In this document: positions 34,150 through 42,029 of the stretch, piece after piece
Layout of the letters: every line of letters begins with the position of its first letter
How positions within the stretch are numbered: position 1 is the stretch's first letter
Source of the DNA: Devosia sp.
GTDB lineage: Bacteria > Pseudomonadota > Alphaproteobacteria > Rhizobiales > Devosiaceae
Reading direction: 5' to 3'
NCBI GenBank assembly: GCA_030680995.1
Contig: JAUXUM010000209.1
Span: forward strand, 1 to 45,096
DNA length: 45,096 nt
Program-made: the position numbers and the translations under genes
Notes under the pieces: model-generated
Databases searched by the model: none
Told to the model about the DNA's origin: nothing
What the model saw: the letters and a program-made list of their open reading frames with translations, nothing else

Positions 34150-35480
34150 CGGGTGGGGGCCTTGTCCTCGCCGGCGAACAATTTCTCGGCCATTGCGACG
34201 AAGGCGGCACCGCGTTCCTCGAAGTTCCTGAAGACCTTGCCGTCGCTTTCCAGCTGGCCATAGCTGGGTGCGCCGGGCGAGAGGATGATTGTGTCGAAGC
34301 GCGCGGTCCGCGTCGCCAGGGCCTTCATCGCCGCTTCGAGGCTCGCCGCTTCCAGCACCTCGATATCGGGCGCCGCGGCATAGGCGGCGGTGGCGAGGCG
34401 GTCGCCGGTCACCGGCAGGCAGACGAGGATCGTCACTCCCGACGGGCCGAGCAGGGTCGCGAGCTCGGAATAATTCTGCTGGCGCTCATGGCCGCCGGCG
34501 ATCAAGGCGATCCGCTTGCCCTTGTAGGCGTTGAGCGCGGCCTTGGTGGCCTCCGGGGTGGTCGAGATCGAGTCGTTGACGAAGGTCGTAGTGCCGAAGG
34601 TGTGCTCCTCCAGCCGATGCGGCAGCGGCACGAACTTGGCGATCCCCCGCACCACGCCTTCGAGATCGGCGCCCGCCTTGAGTGCGATCTGGGTTGCGAG
34701 GATGGCATTGTCGAGATTGTGCTCGCCCTTGAGCCGCGAGCGCGCCACCGCCGAGGTGATGCGGTCCTCGATGAACGGCGCGAGAGGCGGCACCAGGCGT
34801 GTCCGATCGCGCAGCGCCTCGATCACGAGGGGGTTTTCATCCGCCCTGGCGCCGAGCGCTACGAGGAAGGGCAGGTCGCGATCGATGAGATTGAGCTTAT
34901 CCGCATAGTAGCGCTCGACCGTGCGGTGCCAGTCGGTGTGCTCGGGCGTGAGGTTGGTGATCGCCGCGATGTCGGGCGAAAACCCGATGTCGGCGGTCTG
35001 GTAGGAGGAGAGCTCGAACACCACGATCTTGTGCTTGTCGGCGATCTCGAGCGGCGCCAGCCCGACATTGCCGGCCAGCCCCGCATCGAGCCCGGACTCG
35101 GTCAGCATCAGATGGACCAGTGTCGCGGTGGTCGATTTGCCCTTGGTGCCGGTGATGGCGATGACAAAGCGGCCCTCGCGGTAAGCCTCGGCCCAGAGGT
35201 TGAGGTTCGAGGTGACCGTGATCCCGACCTCGCGCGCCACCGCGAAGATCGGGCGATAGCGCGACACGCCGGGGCTCTTGACGATGGTGCCGAAGCGTTT
35301 CTCTGCGACCGCCGCGGGCAGGTCGACCGGCGCGATCGCCTCGGCATCCTCGATCGCGGTCTCGCCGCTGTCGACGGTGACGAAAACCTTGGTCCGGGGT
35401 GCGCGTTCCTTGATGAAGGCACGGGTGGAGCGGGCCTCCCGCCCGGCGCCGTAAAGCAGGATCGGCTCGTCAAAACGCAT
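34146..35480 (-). CDS. murD2: UDP-N-acetylmuramoyl-L-alanine-L-glutamate ligase (MurD2)
   Basis: A 444-residue Mur ligase with the P-loop ITGTKGKST (residues 109-117), the central-domain FELSSYQTADI and NLTPEHTDWH segments, and the C-terminal HRLEEH, NDSISTTPEA and SPGAPSYGQLE motifs. It lies away from any dcw cluster. Its start overlaps the murL stop by 11 bp, exactly the partnership of the Xanthomonas MurD2/MurL pathway. MurD2 adds L-Glu, not D-Glu, to UDP-MurNAc-L-Ala in the cytoplasm using ATP. Sequence alone shows a MurD-type ligase; assignment to MurD2 rests on context and the unusual N-terminal domain. Confidence 0.85.
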   Translation of the reverse strand: MRFDEPILLYGAGREARSTRAFIKERAPRTKVFVTVDSGETAIEDAEAIAPVDLPAAVAEKRFGTIVKSPGVSRYRPIFAVAREVGITVTSNLNLWAEAYREGRFVIAITGTKGKSTTATLVHLMLTESGLDAGLAGNVGLAPLEIADKHKIVVFELSSYQTADIGFSPDIAAITNLTPEHTDWHRTVERYYADKLNLIDRDLPFLVALGARADENPLVIEALRDRTRLVPPLAPFIEDRITSAVARSRLKGEHNLDNAILATQIALKAGADLEGVVRGIAKFVPLPHRLEEHTFGTTTFVNDSISTTPEATKAALNAYKGKRIALIAGGHERQQNYSELATLLGPSGVTILVCLPVTGDRLATAAYAAAPDIEVLEAASLEAAMKALATRTARFDTIILSPGAPSYGQLESDGKVFRNFEERGAAFVAMAEKLFAGEDKAPTR

Positions 35481-36801
35481 GATCTTTGACCCTTTCGGCG
35501 ATCTCGGGCGGGATATGATGATCCTTGCCGTCCGTCATCAGCTCTGCAAGTGCTGCTTCAAGTCTGGCGATGCCATATTGAGCCACCATATCGGCCTTGA
35601 GCCTTGATATGATTGGTTCTTCCGCCCATTCCTGCCGCGACGTCAGCTCGTAGAGGCAGGCGGCGGCCTCGAGGATTTCGCCCACGCATTCCCAGGGTTT
35701 CTGTCCGGCAAGCCCCGTCAGCTCGCGGAACGAGGCCTCGTTCCGCGGCTTGGCGAGCAGGTTCTGGCCGAAAATGCCGAGGAGCCGGTCCTTGGCCATC
35801 TCCGGGGCAAGGATCAGGAAGACGAAATGGCATTTCGGGCATTCGCCGCACCAGAGCGGACCATTGTGCCCGTCATACCTGAAGTTGCGGTTGCAGCTCG
35901 AGAACACTCGGTCGAAACGCGCCTGCCGCGCGAACAGCCGCGCGATCCTTGCCTCGGAGTAAGGCCGCAGCAGCGAAAAATAGCCCAGCGCGCCGCCGGT
36001 CGCGCCGGCCAGGATATCGGCGATCAGCGCCTCGAATTCGAGCGACTTGGAGTATTGGTGGTTGACCTCGCGTCCGTCGTGGAAGGCATTGCCTTCGCTG
36101 GCCGAGCGCTCGTTGGAAAGCACGACGCGGTCGTAGGAATAGAGCAGGGCGCAGAGCGCCGCGATCATCGAATTGATCGCGGTCGAGGGCACATGGCCGT
36201 TGTAGTAGCCCGGCTCGCTGCCGAGGCGGATCATCTCGGGGTCGAGCGTACGCGTCACATAGATCGGCGGCTTGCCGATCTCGCCGACCGAGGACAGGAT
36301 AGGCCCCTTGGGGTTGACGGCGAACGGGGTGAATTCCACCCCCGCCGCTTCCAGCAGCGCGACGCTGACCAGTGAATCCTTGCCACCGCCGATCGGCAGC
36401 AGTGAGCGGTGCCGAAGCAACGGGGAGGGCAAGGGCGGCCGGTCGTCGGTGCGGGACTTGATGCTCAGCTTGCCGAAGCGTTCGAGGTTGTTCCGGGCAT
36501 AGAACTCGCCCAGTCCGTTCTCGTAGACATCGAGGACGAAGGCCTTCTCGGCTTCGCTCAGGGCGATCTCGGGCGCTGCGATAACGAAGGGTGCCAGCAG
36601 CTTGTAGTAGCTCACGCCGAGGACGATGGCGGTGAGGTCGAGGAGCTTGCGGAAAGGGGCCGAATCGAGCGCATCCCGATCCCACTCGGCCGGGAAGGTC
36701 AGCGTTTCGGTGAAGGTCTTGCGGTCGAGCCCATAGCTGACGCTGACCGTGCCGTTCGCAGGGTCGAATTCCGGCCTATGGATGAGGAAATCGGAGTTCA
36801 A
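35470..36801 (-). CDS. murL: UDP-MurNAc-L-Ala-L-Glu epimerase (MurL)
   Basis: A 443-residue protein matching the MurL family as recalled. It has an ATP-pyrophosphatase-like loop SLLPIGGGKDSLVS (about residues 133-146), LSNERSASEGN, and a C-terminal CNRNFRYDG, then WCGECPKCHF cysteine cluster. MurL epimerises the terminal L-Glu of UDP-MurNAc-L-Ala-L-Glu to D-Glu in an ATP-consuming reaction, giving the normal peptidoglycan precursor without glutamate racemase. The start is TTG at 36801 with AAAGG eight bases upstream; no ATG gives a full N-terminus. It is first in the operon with murD2. The family was long annotated as hypothetical. Confidence 0.87.
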   Translation of the reverse strand: MNSDFLIHRPEFDPANGTVSVSYGLDRKTFTETLTFPAEWDRDALDSAPFRKLLDLTAIVLGVSYYKLLAPFVIAAPEIALSEAEKAFVLDVYENGLGEFYARNNLERFGKLSIKSRTDDRPPLPSPLLRHRSLLPIGGGKDSLVSVALLEAAGVEFTPFAVNPKGPILSSVGEIGKPPIYVTRTLDPEMIRLGSEPGYYNGHVPSTAINSMIAALCALLYSYDRVVLSNERSASEGNAFHDGREVNHQYSKSLEFEALIADILAGATGGALGYFSLLRPYSEARIARLFARQARFDRVFSSCNRNFRYDGHNGPLWCGECPKCHFVFLILAPEMAKDRLLGIFGQNLLAKPRNEASFRELTGLAGQKPWECVGEILEAAACLYELTSRQEWAEEPIISRLKADMVAQYGIARLEAALAELMTDGKDHHIPPEIAERVKDHAF

Positions 36802-36821
36802 GAACAGCCTTTCTACGGCGT

Positions 36822-36899
36822 CATTCCCGCGAAGGCGGGAATCCAGTGCGGCAGGCGCCAGCTTCCATCAAGTAGTGGATTCCCGCCTTCGCGGGAATG
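36822..36899. repeat. Paired REP-type palindromes in inverted orientation
   Basis: Two 24-bp arms (36822-36845 and 36876-36899) are exact reverse complements around a 30-base spacer. Each arm holds its own hairpin, TTCCCGC-GAAG-GCGGGAA. This CGCGAAGGCGGGAA-type unit is a well-known dispersed intergenic repeat in many proteobacteria. It lies between the metallophosphoesterase stop (36942) and the murL TTG start (36801). It may end transcription from upstream, so murL may have its own promoter between the repeat and its start. Confidence 0.85.
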
Positions 36900-36941
36900 G
36901 CGCCATAAATTGAGGCATCGAATCGGGTGCGCAAGAGGGGC

Positions 36942-37835
36942 CTAGTAAATCCGCACGCTGAGCCGCAGCACGATATCGGAGCTCAGGCGCTGAAAGCCAT
37001 ATTCGCGCAAAGTGCACTGCCAGGCGCTTCCCACTCGTTCAATCTTGAACAAATTGTAGCGGGCGGGGTCGTGACCGCCGGTGTCGTTCTGGGCCGTGCC
37101 GGCTGCCGCGACGCCGATCACAGGCACATCGCCATTGTTGCCAGGCACGGCGTAGATCGTGGATTTATGTGTATGACCGTGCAGGATCAATTCGGCGCCC
37201 GCCTCGGCGATGGCGCGGCGGAAGTTGCGAGCGCCCCACAGGCCGAAGCGCGGATGCGAGGCTTCCTGGTTGGGCGGGTGATGGATCAGCACCACGCGGA
37301 AATAGCCGGCGTCGCCGAGCAACTTCAGGCAGCGCGTCAGCCGCGCCTGCTGATCTTCCTCGAAACGGCCGGCGGCAAGCCAGGGCAGCGTCGGAACGGC
37401 GCTGTTGCACGAAATGATCGCCATTTCGCCAATCCGCCGGACAAAGGGGAACTGGAACTCGTCGATCGTTTCGCCCAGCGCGTAGCCATTCCAGCGATCC
37501 AGCGCCTTTTCGAGTTGACCGGGAACGTAGGCGTCGTGATTGCCGGGCGAAATGCAGACCCGTTCCGGCTCGCCCACGGTCTGCAGCCAGTTGTAGGCAG
37601 TGTTGATTTCGGCATCGAGCGCGAGGTTCGTGAGGTCCCCGGTGATCGCAACAAAGTCAGGGCTTTGGGCCTGCATATGGCGCACGAGCGTATTCAGCCC
37701 CTCGCCGTCGAGTGTCCTCTGCCGCTTGATCTTCCAGTTAAGAAAGCCGGTGATCCGCTTGTTCAGGAGATCCCGGGCACGGACAGGAGGCAGCGGCGCC
37801 AGATGGACGTCCGACATATGAGCGAGGGTAATCAT
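36942..37835 (-). CDS. Metallophosphoesterase, calcineurin-like
   Basis: A 297-residue phosphoesterase with the complete metal-binding set: SDVHLAP (D-x-H), ITGDLTN (GD), GNHDAY (GNHD), VLIHHPP and LHGHTHKS (GHxH). It resembles the cyclic-nucleotide phosphodiesterase/Icc-like branch. It has no signal peptide, so it should be cytoplasmic. The ATG at 37835 gives the standard N-terminus (ITLAHMSDVH); no strong ribosome-binding site is seen. An upstream extension to 38219 lies over the next gene and is rejected. Substrate could be cAMP, another nucleotide or a phospholipid headgroup. Confidence 0.9.
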   Translation of the reverse strand: MITLAHMSDVHLAPLPPVRARDLLNKRITGFLNWKIKRQRTLDGEGLNTLVRHMQAQSPDFVAITGDLTNLALDAEINTAYNWLQTVGEPERVCISPGNHDAYVPGQLEKALDRWNGYALGETIDEFQFPFVRRIGEMAIISCNSAVPTLPWLAAGRFEEDQQARLTRCLKLLGDAGYFRVVLIHHPPNQEASHPRFGLWGARNFRRAIAEAGAELILHGHTHKSTIYAVPGNNGDVPVIGVAAAGTAQNDTGGHDPARYNLFKIERVGSAWQCTLREYGFQRLSSDIVLRLSVRIY

Positions 37836-38016
37836 CGGAGGCGTAATGGCACGAGGCGCGCGGCAAGAAAATGGCATAAATGTCCGCCCGGCGCATTTGT
37901 GGTTACCGCCGTCCTGCCAACCAGACGGGGAACGGGCGGAAAGGGCCGGCAGGCCGAGAACGCGCCGCCGCTTCGACGTGACCTTCCGCGGCACGCCGCG
38001 CAGTCCGAACTGGTAG

Positions 38017-38976
38017 TCAGCCGAGGAACTCCGGCACCGGCCCAACCGGGATGATCCGGGTCGGGTTGATCTTGTCGTGGCTCCAGTAATAGTGCGTCCG
38101 GATGTGCTCGAGATGCACCGTCTCCTTGACGCCCGGCACGTGGTAGAGCGCCTTGAGGAAGTGCGAGATGTTCTGGTAATCGGCGATACGGCGCTTGTTG
38201 CACTTGAAGTGGCCCACATAGACGGCGTCGAAGCGCGCCAGCGTGGTGAACAGCCGCCAATCGGCTTCGGTGATGGTGTTGCCGGTGAGGTAGGGTTTTT
38301 CTTCGAGTATGCCGTCTACCCAGTCGAGCGCCTCGAACAGGGCGGTGACCGCTTCATCGTAAGCCTCCTGCGTGGTGGCAAAGCCGGTCTTGTAGACGCC
38401 ATTGTTGATGTCGTCACGGACGCGGGCGTTGACGCGGTCGATCTCGGCGCGCAGCGGTCCGGGATAGAAATCCTCCGTGCTCCCGGTCAACGCGTCGAAG
38501 GCCGAGTTGAACATGCGGATGATTTCGGCGCTCTCATTGGAGACGATGGTCTGGCGCTCCTTGTCCCAGAGCACCGGGACGGTCACCCGGCCGCTATAAT
38601 CGGGCTTGGCCAGCGCATAGACCTGCCAGAGATGCTCCTTACCGTTGACGGAGTCCTCGGTGGCGCCTTCCAAGGTGAAGGTCCAGCCCGTTTCGCTGGG
38701 CATTTTCGGTGCCACCACGGACACCGGGATCAGCTTTTCCAGACCCTTGAGGCTGCGGAAGATGAGCGTGCGATGCGCCCAGGGACAAGCATGGGACACG
38801 TAGAGGTGGTAGCGGTCCGCGGCCGCCGGGAAACCTCCCTCACCGGAGGGGCCGGCACTGCCGTCGGCGGTGATCCAGTTGCGGAATCCGGCGTCGCCGC
38901 GCTGGGAGCGGCCTCCAGTCTTGCTGGTGTCGTACCATTCCGTCGACCACCGCCCGTCAATCAATCGTCCCAACAT
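38017..38976 (-). CDS. yqjG: Glutathionyl-hydroquinone reductase (Xi-class GST)
   Basis: A 319-residue Xi-class glutathione transferase. The thioredoxin-fold N-terminal domain holds the catalytic YVSHACPWAHR motif (Cys about 64). GWTFTLEGATEDSVNGKEHLWQVY and the helical C-terminal domain (TEADWRLFTTLARFDAVYVGHFKCN) are family-typical. It reduces glutathionyl-hydroquinones with GSH, releasing hydroquinone and GSSG. The ATG at 38976 has AGGAGG five bases upstream. It is divergent from the acetyltransferase gene across 275 bp. Monocistronic or loosely linked to the metallophosphoesterase gene (181-bp gap). Confidence 0.93.
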   Translation of the reverse strand: MLGRLIDGRWSTEWYDTSKTGGRSQRGDAGFRNWITADGSAGPSGEGGFPAAADRYHLYVSHACPWAHRTLIFRSLKGLEKLIPVSVVAPKMPSETGWTFTLEGATEDSVNGKEHLWQVYALAKPDYSGRVTVPVLWDKERQTIVSNESAEIIRMFNSAFDALTGSTEDFYPGPLRAEIDRVNARVRDDINNGVYKTGFATTQEAYDEAVTALFEALDWVDGILEEKPYLTGNTITEADWRLFTTLARFDAVYVGHFKCNKRRIADYQNISHFLKALYHVPGVKETVHLEHIRTHYYWSHDKINPTRIIPVGPVPEFLG

Positions 38977-39196
38977 TGCCTCCTTCCGGGGACGTCAAGG
39001 TCCCGCTGTCGCCCCATTTAGGTGTTCGGTTCCGGAAATCAATTCGTTAAGGCTGAGGTTCCGAAAAATGCGGGCAGCGCGGCGAATACCGATAGACGCG
39101 TTGAAACCTTGATGCTAATTCGCATTCCAGGCGTCAGGAGGCGTCCAGGATGGAGAAGGTTTATCAGGTGACCCGACGACCCTAGACGGTCGGTAG

Positions 39197-39215
39197 CCAA
39201 CCGATTTGCGGTTGG
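39197..39215. other. Small hairpin upstream of the acetyltransferase gene
   Basis: CCAACCG (39197-39203) pairs perfectly with CGGTTGG (39209-39215) around a five-base loop, 36 bp before the ATG at 39252. It could be an operator palindrome or a leader hairpin; nothing decides which. Confidence 0.35.
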
Positions 39216-39251
39216 TGCGTTAGTCCTTTGTGCGCTTCCAGGACCAGTCAC

Positions 39252-39812
39252 ATGATTGCCCCATCTGCTCATCCGGCCCCGCAGGCCGCGCCCACGCAAC
39301 AGAGCCTGCCCACCGTTCGCTTCGCCACACCGGCCGACGACCGGTTCATCGAGGAACTGCAAGCGCTGGCCTTCGGCCCCGGGCGGTTTGCGCGCACCGC
39401 CTTCCGCATACGTGAGCGCTTCCCGATCGACAAGAGCCTCAGCCTGATCGGCGAGATCGACGGCCGCCCGGTCGCTTCGGTGTGGATGACGCCGATCAGC
39501 GTCGGCGGCATGGACGGCTACCTGCTCGGCCCCTTGACGACCGACCCGGCCTATCGCGGGCGTGGCGCCGGTAAGCTCCTGGTCAAGGAAGTCTGTGCCC
39601 GGGCGCTCGCGCGCGGAGAGGGCAGCTTCGTGCTGCTCGTCGGCGACGAGCCCTACTACGCCCCCCTTGGCTTCGCTCCCACCACGCCGGGCGCTATTCA
39701 GTTTCCCGGCCCAGTTGATCCCAAGCGCGTGCTCCTGCACTCTGCGGATCGGACGCTGGCGCTGCGGCTCTCCGGAGCCATCGCCGCGTTCGGAGCGCGC
39801 AAAAGGGTCTAG
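39252..39812 (+). CDS. GNAT-family N-acetyltransferase
   Basis: A 186-residue acetyltransferase of the YhbS-like GNAT group. Motif A is visible as LGPLTTDPAYRGRGAGKLLVKEV (the R-G-x-G-x acetyl-CoA loop) at about residues 96-118, followed by VLLVGDEPYYAPLGFAP, the typical end of the fold. About 24 residues of low-complexity leader precede the domain. The ATG at 39252 is chosen over an upstream TTG. It is followed after 8 bp by the Nudix gene, so it heads the operon GNAT-Nudix-CCA. Acceptor substrate is unknown. Confidence 0.88.
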   Translation: MIAPSAHPAPQAAPTQQSLPTVRFATPADDRFIEELQALAFGPGRFARTAFRIRERFPIDKSLSLIGEIDGRPVASVWMTPISVGGMDGYLLGPLTTDPAYRGRGAGKLLVKEVCARALARGEGSFVLLVGDEPYYAPLGFAPTTPGAIQFPGPVDPKRVLLHSADRTLALRLSGAIAAFGARKRV

Positions 39813-39820
39813 GAGCTGCG

Positions 39821-40453
39821 GTGGTCCCCACCGAAGAGGCACTGATAGGGCGAATCGAGACGCGGCTTCTGCATCGTCCCGAGCACGGCGAAGCAGATCG
39901 CGAGATGCTGCCCGACTGGATGCCGGAGGTGCCGTTCGACCGGCCGCCGGTGCCCGCGGCGGTGCTGATCGCGCTGGTCAGGCGTGCCGCCGGCCTGAGC
40001 GTGCTCTACACTGAGCGCTCGCCGGACCTGCGCGCCCACTCAGGGCAGGTTTCGTTCCCCGGCGGGCGTATCGATCCGGCCGATGCGGACGCTGCCGACG
40101 CCGCCTTGCGCGAAGCCACCGAGGAGGTGGCGATGGACCGTGCGGAAGCGCGCGTTCTCGGCTACATGCCGCGCTATTTCACCGGCACCAACTATCTCAT
40201 CACCCCGGTGGTGGCGCTGGTCGAGCCGACCCGGCCCTTCATCCCCAATCCGCGCGAAGTCCGCTCGGTGTTCGAAGTGCCGCTGGAACGGCTGATGCGC
40301 GACGAAAGCTATGGTACCTTCCGCATCCAGCGCGGCGAGCGGGAACATTCGACCTGGCAGATCCAGCATGGCGAACAGACGATCTGGGGCATCACGGCGA
40401 ACCTTACCCGCCGGTTTCATGATCTGGCGCTGGCGGGAGAGCCGACATGGTGA
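39821..40453 (+). CDS. CoA-pyrophosphatase-type Nudix hydrolase
   Basis: A 210-residue Nudix hydrolase. The CoA-subfamily signature upstream of the Nudix box is clear (YTERSPDLRAHSGQVSFPGG), and the catalytic REATEEV helix follows. Relatives cleave CoA and acyl-CoA to 3',5'-ADP and phosphopantetheine with Mg or Mn. It starts with GTG at 39821 after AGGAG. Its stop overlaps the ATG of the CCA-transferase gene by 7 bp, so the two are translationally coupled; this Nudix-CCA pairing is familiar in alphaproteobacteria. Confidence 0.92.
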   Translation: MVPTEEALIGRIETRLLHRPEHGEADREMLPDWMPEVPFDRPPVPAAVLIALVRRAAGLSVLYTERSPDLRAHSGQVSFPGGRIDPADADAADAALREATEEVAMDRAEARVLGYMPRYFTGTNYLITPVVALVEPTRPFIPNPREVRSVFEVPLERLMRDESYGTFRIQRGEREHSTWQIQHGEQTIWGITANLTRRFHDLALAGEPTW

Positions 40454-41658
40454 AAACTGCCGACATCGTTGCCCGCCTCAAGTCCGCGGACTGGCTGCGG
40501 CGGCCGGAAACGCAGTTGCTGTGGGCCCTGCTCGGGGGCGAGAGCGGTCGCACCCGGGCTGTGGGCGGCATCGTCCGCGACACGCTCCTCGATCGCCCGC
40601 GTGGCCGCACCGATATCGATTTTGCCACCGAATTGCCGCCGCATGAGGTGACGCTGAGAGCGGAAAGAGCGGGTGTCGCCGTTCATCCCACCGGCATCGA
40701 ACACGGGACCGTCACGCTCCGGCTGGGGGCACTGGTGGCCGAGGTGACGACGCTGCGCGAAGATGTCGAGACCGATGGGCGCCGCGCCGTGGTCAAGTTC
40801 GGCACCGACTGGTCGCGCGACGCCGGGCGCCGGGATTTCACCCTCAACGCCCTTTACGCCGACATGGATGGGGAACTGTTCGACCCGTTGGGCGGGCTGG
40901 ATGACTGCATCGTCGGGCGGATCAGGTTCATCGGCGATCCGGCCCAGCGGATCGCGGAGGACCGCCTGCGGGTCTACCGGTTCTTCCGCTTTTCGGCGAG
41001 CCACGGCGGTGAGAAGTTCGACCCCGAAGGTCTCGACGCCTGCCGCGAAGCGGCGGGCCGGCTCGGCGCTGTCTCGGCCGAGCGGATCGGGGCCGAAATC
41101 AAGCGCATGCTGGCTCTGCCGCGGGTGGCGGTGACGCTTCGTGCAATGGTGGATGCCGGCATTCTCCATCTCAGCCAGGAAAGCGTCCGGCTGCTGCATT
41201 CCTATGAGCGGCGCGCCCGCCGACCCGATGTGGCCGCGCGGCTGGCGCTGATCATAGCCGAAACCGGCTCGCGGCAGCTCAAGTCCATGTGGCGATTGTC
41301 CAATGACGATGTCGCAGTGGCCGAGGCCATTCTGACCGTGGCTCGGCTGCTGAGCGCATATGAACTCAACGAGGCGGCATACCGGCACCCGGCGGCGCTG
41401 GCCGACGGCATCGAAGTGGCGGCGGTGCTCGCCGACTGGACCGACGCCGGCAGACTCGCCGTCACCGAGCAGCTGCAATCGTTGAACGTACCGCGCTTCC
41501 CGCTGGGCGGGGATGATCTGGTACGTCTCGGCATGCGGCCGGGCAAAGCATTGGGGGTCGAACTCGACCGGCTCGAACAACTCTGGATCGAGAGCGGTTT
41601 CGCCCTCGACCGCGATGCGCTGCTGGCAAAAGTGGAACGCCCGGAAACGCTGCGCTGA
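40447..41658 (+). CDS. cca: CCA tRNA nucleotidyltransferase
   Basis: A 403-residue class II nucleotidyltransferase that adds or repairs the 3'-CCA of tRNAs. It shows AVGGIVRDTLL, the catalytic TDIDFAT (DxD, about residues 55-57), the RRDFTLNALYADMDGELFDP motif and the nucleotide-selecting ERIGAEIKRML helix. No HD phosphohydrolase domain is evident. The ATG at 40447 overlaps the Nudix stop. A 6-bp stem (CTGAGG/CCTCAG, 41655-41669) overlaps its TGA and the stop of the convergent DUF1059 gene. Confidence 0.94.
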   Translation: MVKTADIVARLKSADWLRRPETQLLWALLGGESGRTRAVGGIVRDTLLDRPRGRTDIDFATELPPHEVTLRAERAGVAVHPTGIEHGTVTLRLGALVAEVTTLREDVETDGRRAVVKFGTDWSRDAGRRDFTLNALYADMDGELFDPLGGLDDCIVGRIRFIGDPAQRIAEDRLRVYRFFRFSASHGGEKFDPEGLDACREAAGRLGAVSAERIGAEIKRMLALPRVAVTLRAMVDAGILHLSQESVRLLHSYERRARRPDVAARLALIIAETGSRQLKSMWRLSNDDVAVAEAILTVARLLSAYELNEAAYRHPAALADGIEVAAVLADWTDAGRLAVTEQLQSLNVPRFPLGGDDLVRLGMRPGKALGVELDRLEQLWIESGFALDRDALLAKVERPETLR

Positions 41659-41665
41659 GGCTGCC

Positions 41666-41863
41666 TCAGGCCTGTTGGCGCCGTGATTCAGCGGCCTCGT
41701 GCACACGCGCCTTGATCTGTTCGACCATGCCGGGCCGGATCACCGACTCCCCGTGGGCGGTGCGCAGATGTTCGGCGGCGCGGCGGACGATCTCGGCACC
41801 TTCCTCCGCTTCGGTGTGCCAGGTGCAGCCCGGCACCAGCGAACCACATTCGAACTGTTTCAT
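41666..41863 (-). CDS. DUF1059-family small protein
   Basis: A 65-residue protein with FECGSLVPGCTWHTEAEEGAEIVRRAAEHLRTAHG, matching the DUF1059 pattern (two Cys near the start, then a His-containing helix, like a degenerate zinc-binding fold). Function is unknown. The ATG at 41863 has AAGGAGG six bases upstream. It converges on cca with 7 bp between stops. Confidence 0.85.
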   Translation of the reverse strand: MKQFECGSLVPGCTWHTEAEEGAEIVRRAAEHLRTAHGESVIRPGMVEQIKARVHEAAESRRQQA

Positions 41864-42029
41864 CCCGTCCTCCTTCGTTTGTGGCCTCTAATGTGACCAT
41901 TGCATTGGGGCAGGGGCAGGGCAAGGCGCCAGAGAACGGCTTGGCAAATGCCGCGTTCCAGTTCATAGGAAGCAAAACGGCGCGGAGCGCCGAATGGTGC
42001 TATGCTTACAGGGATGAGGGGCGCGACGT

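Noticed and set aside
33480-35489. 669-codon plus-strand open frame opposite murD2
   Set aside because: It is antisense to a certain Mur ligase; composition is typical of a GC-rich shadow frame.
41655-41669. 6-bp stem over the convergent stops of cca and the DUF1059 gene as a bidirectional terminator
   Set aside because: The stem is short, has a three-base loop and no T-run on either strand.
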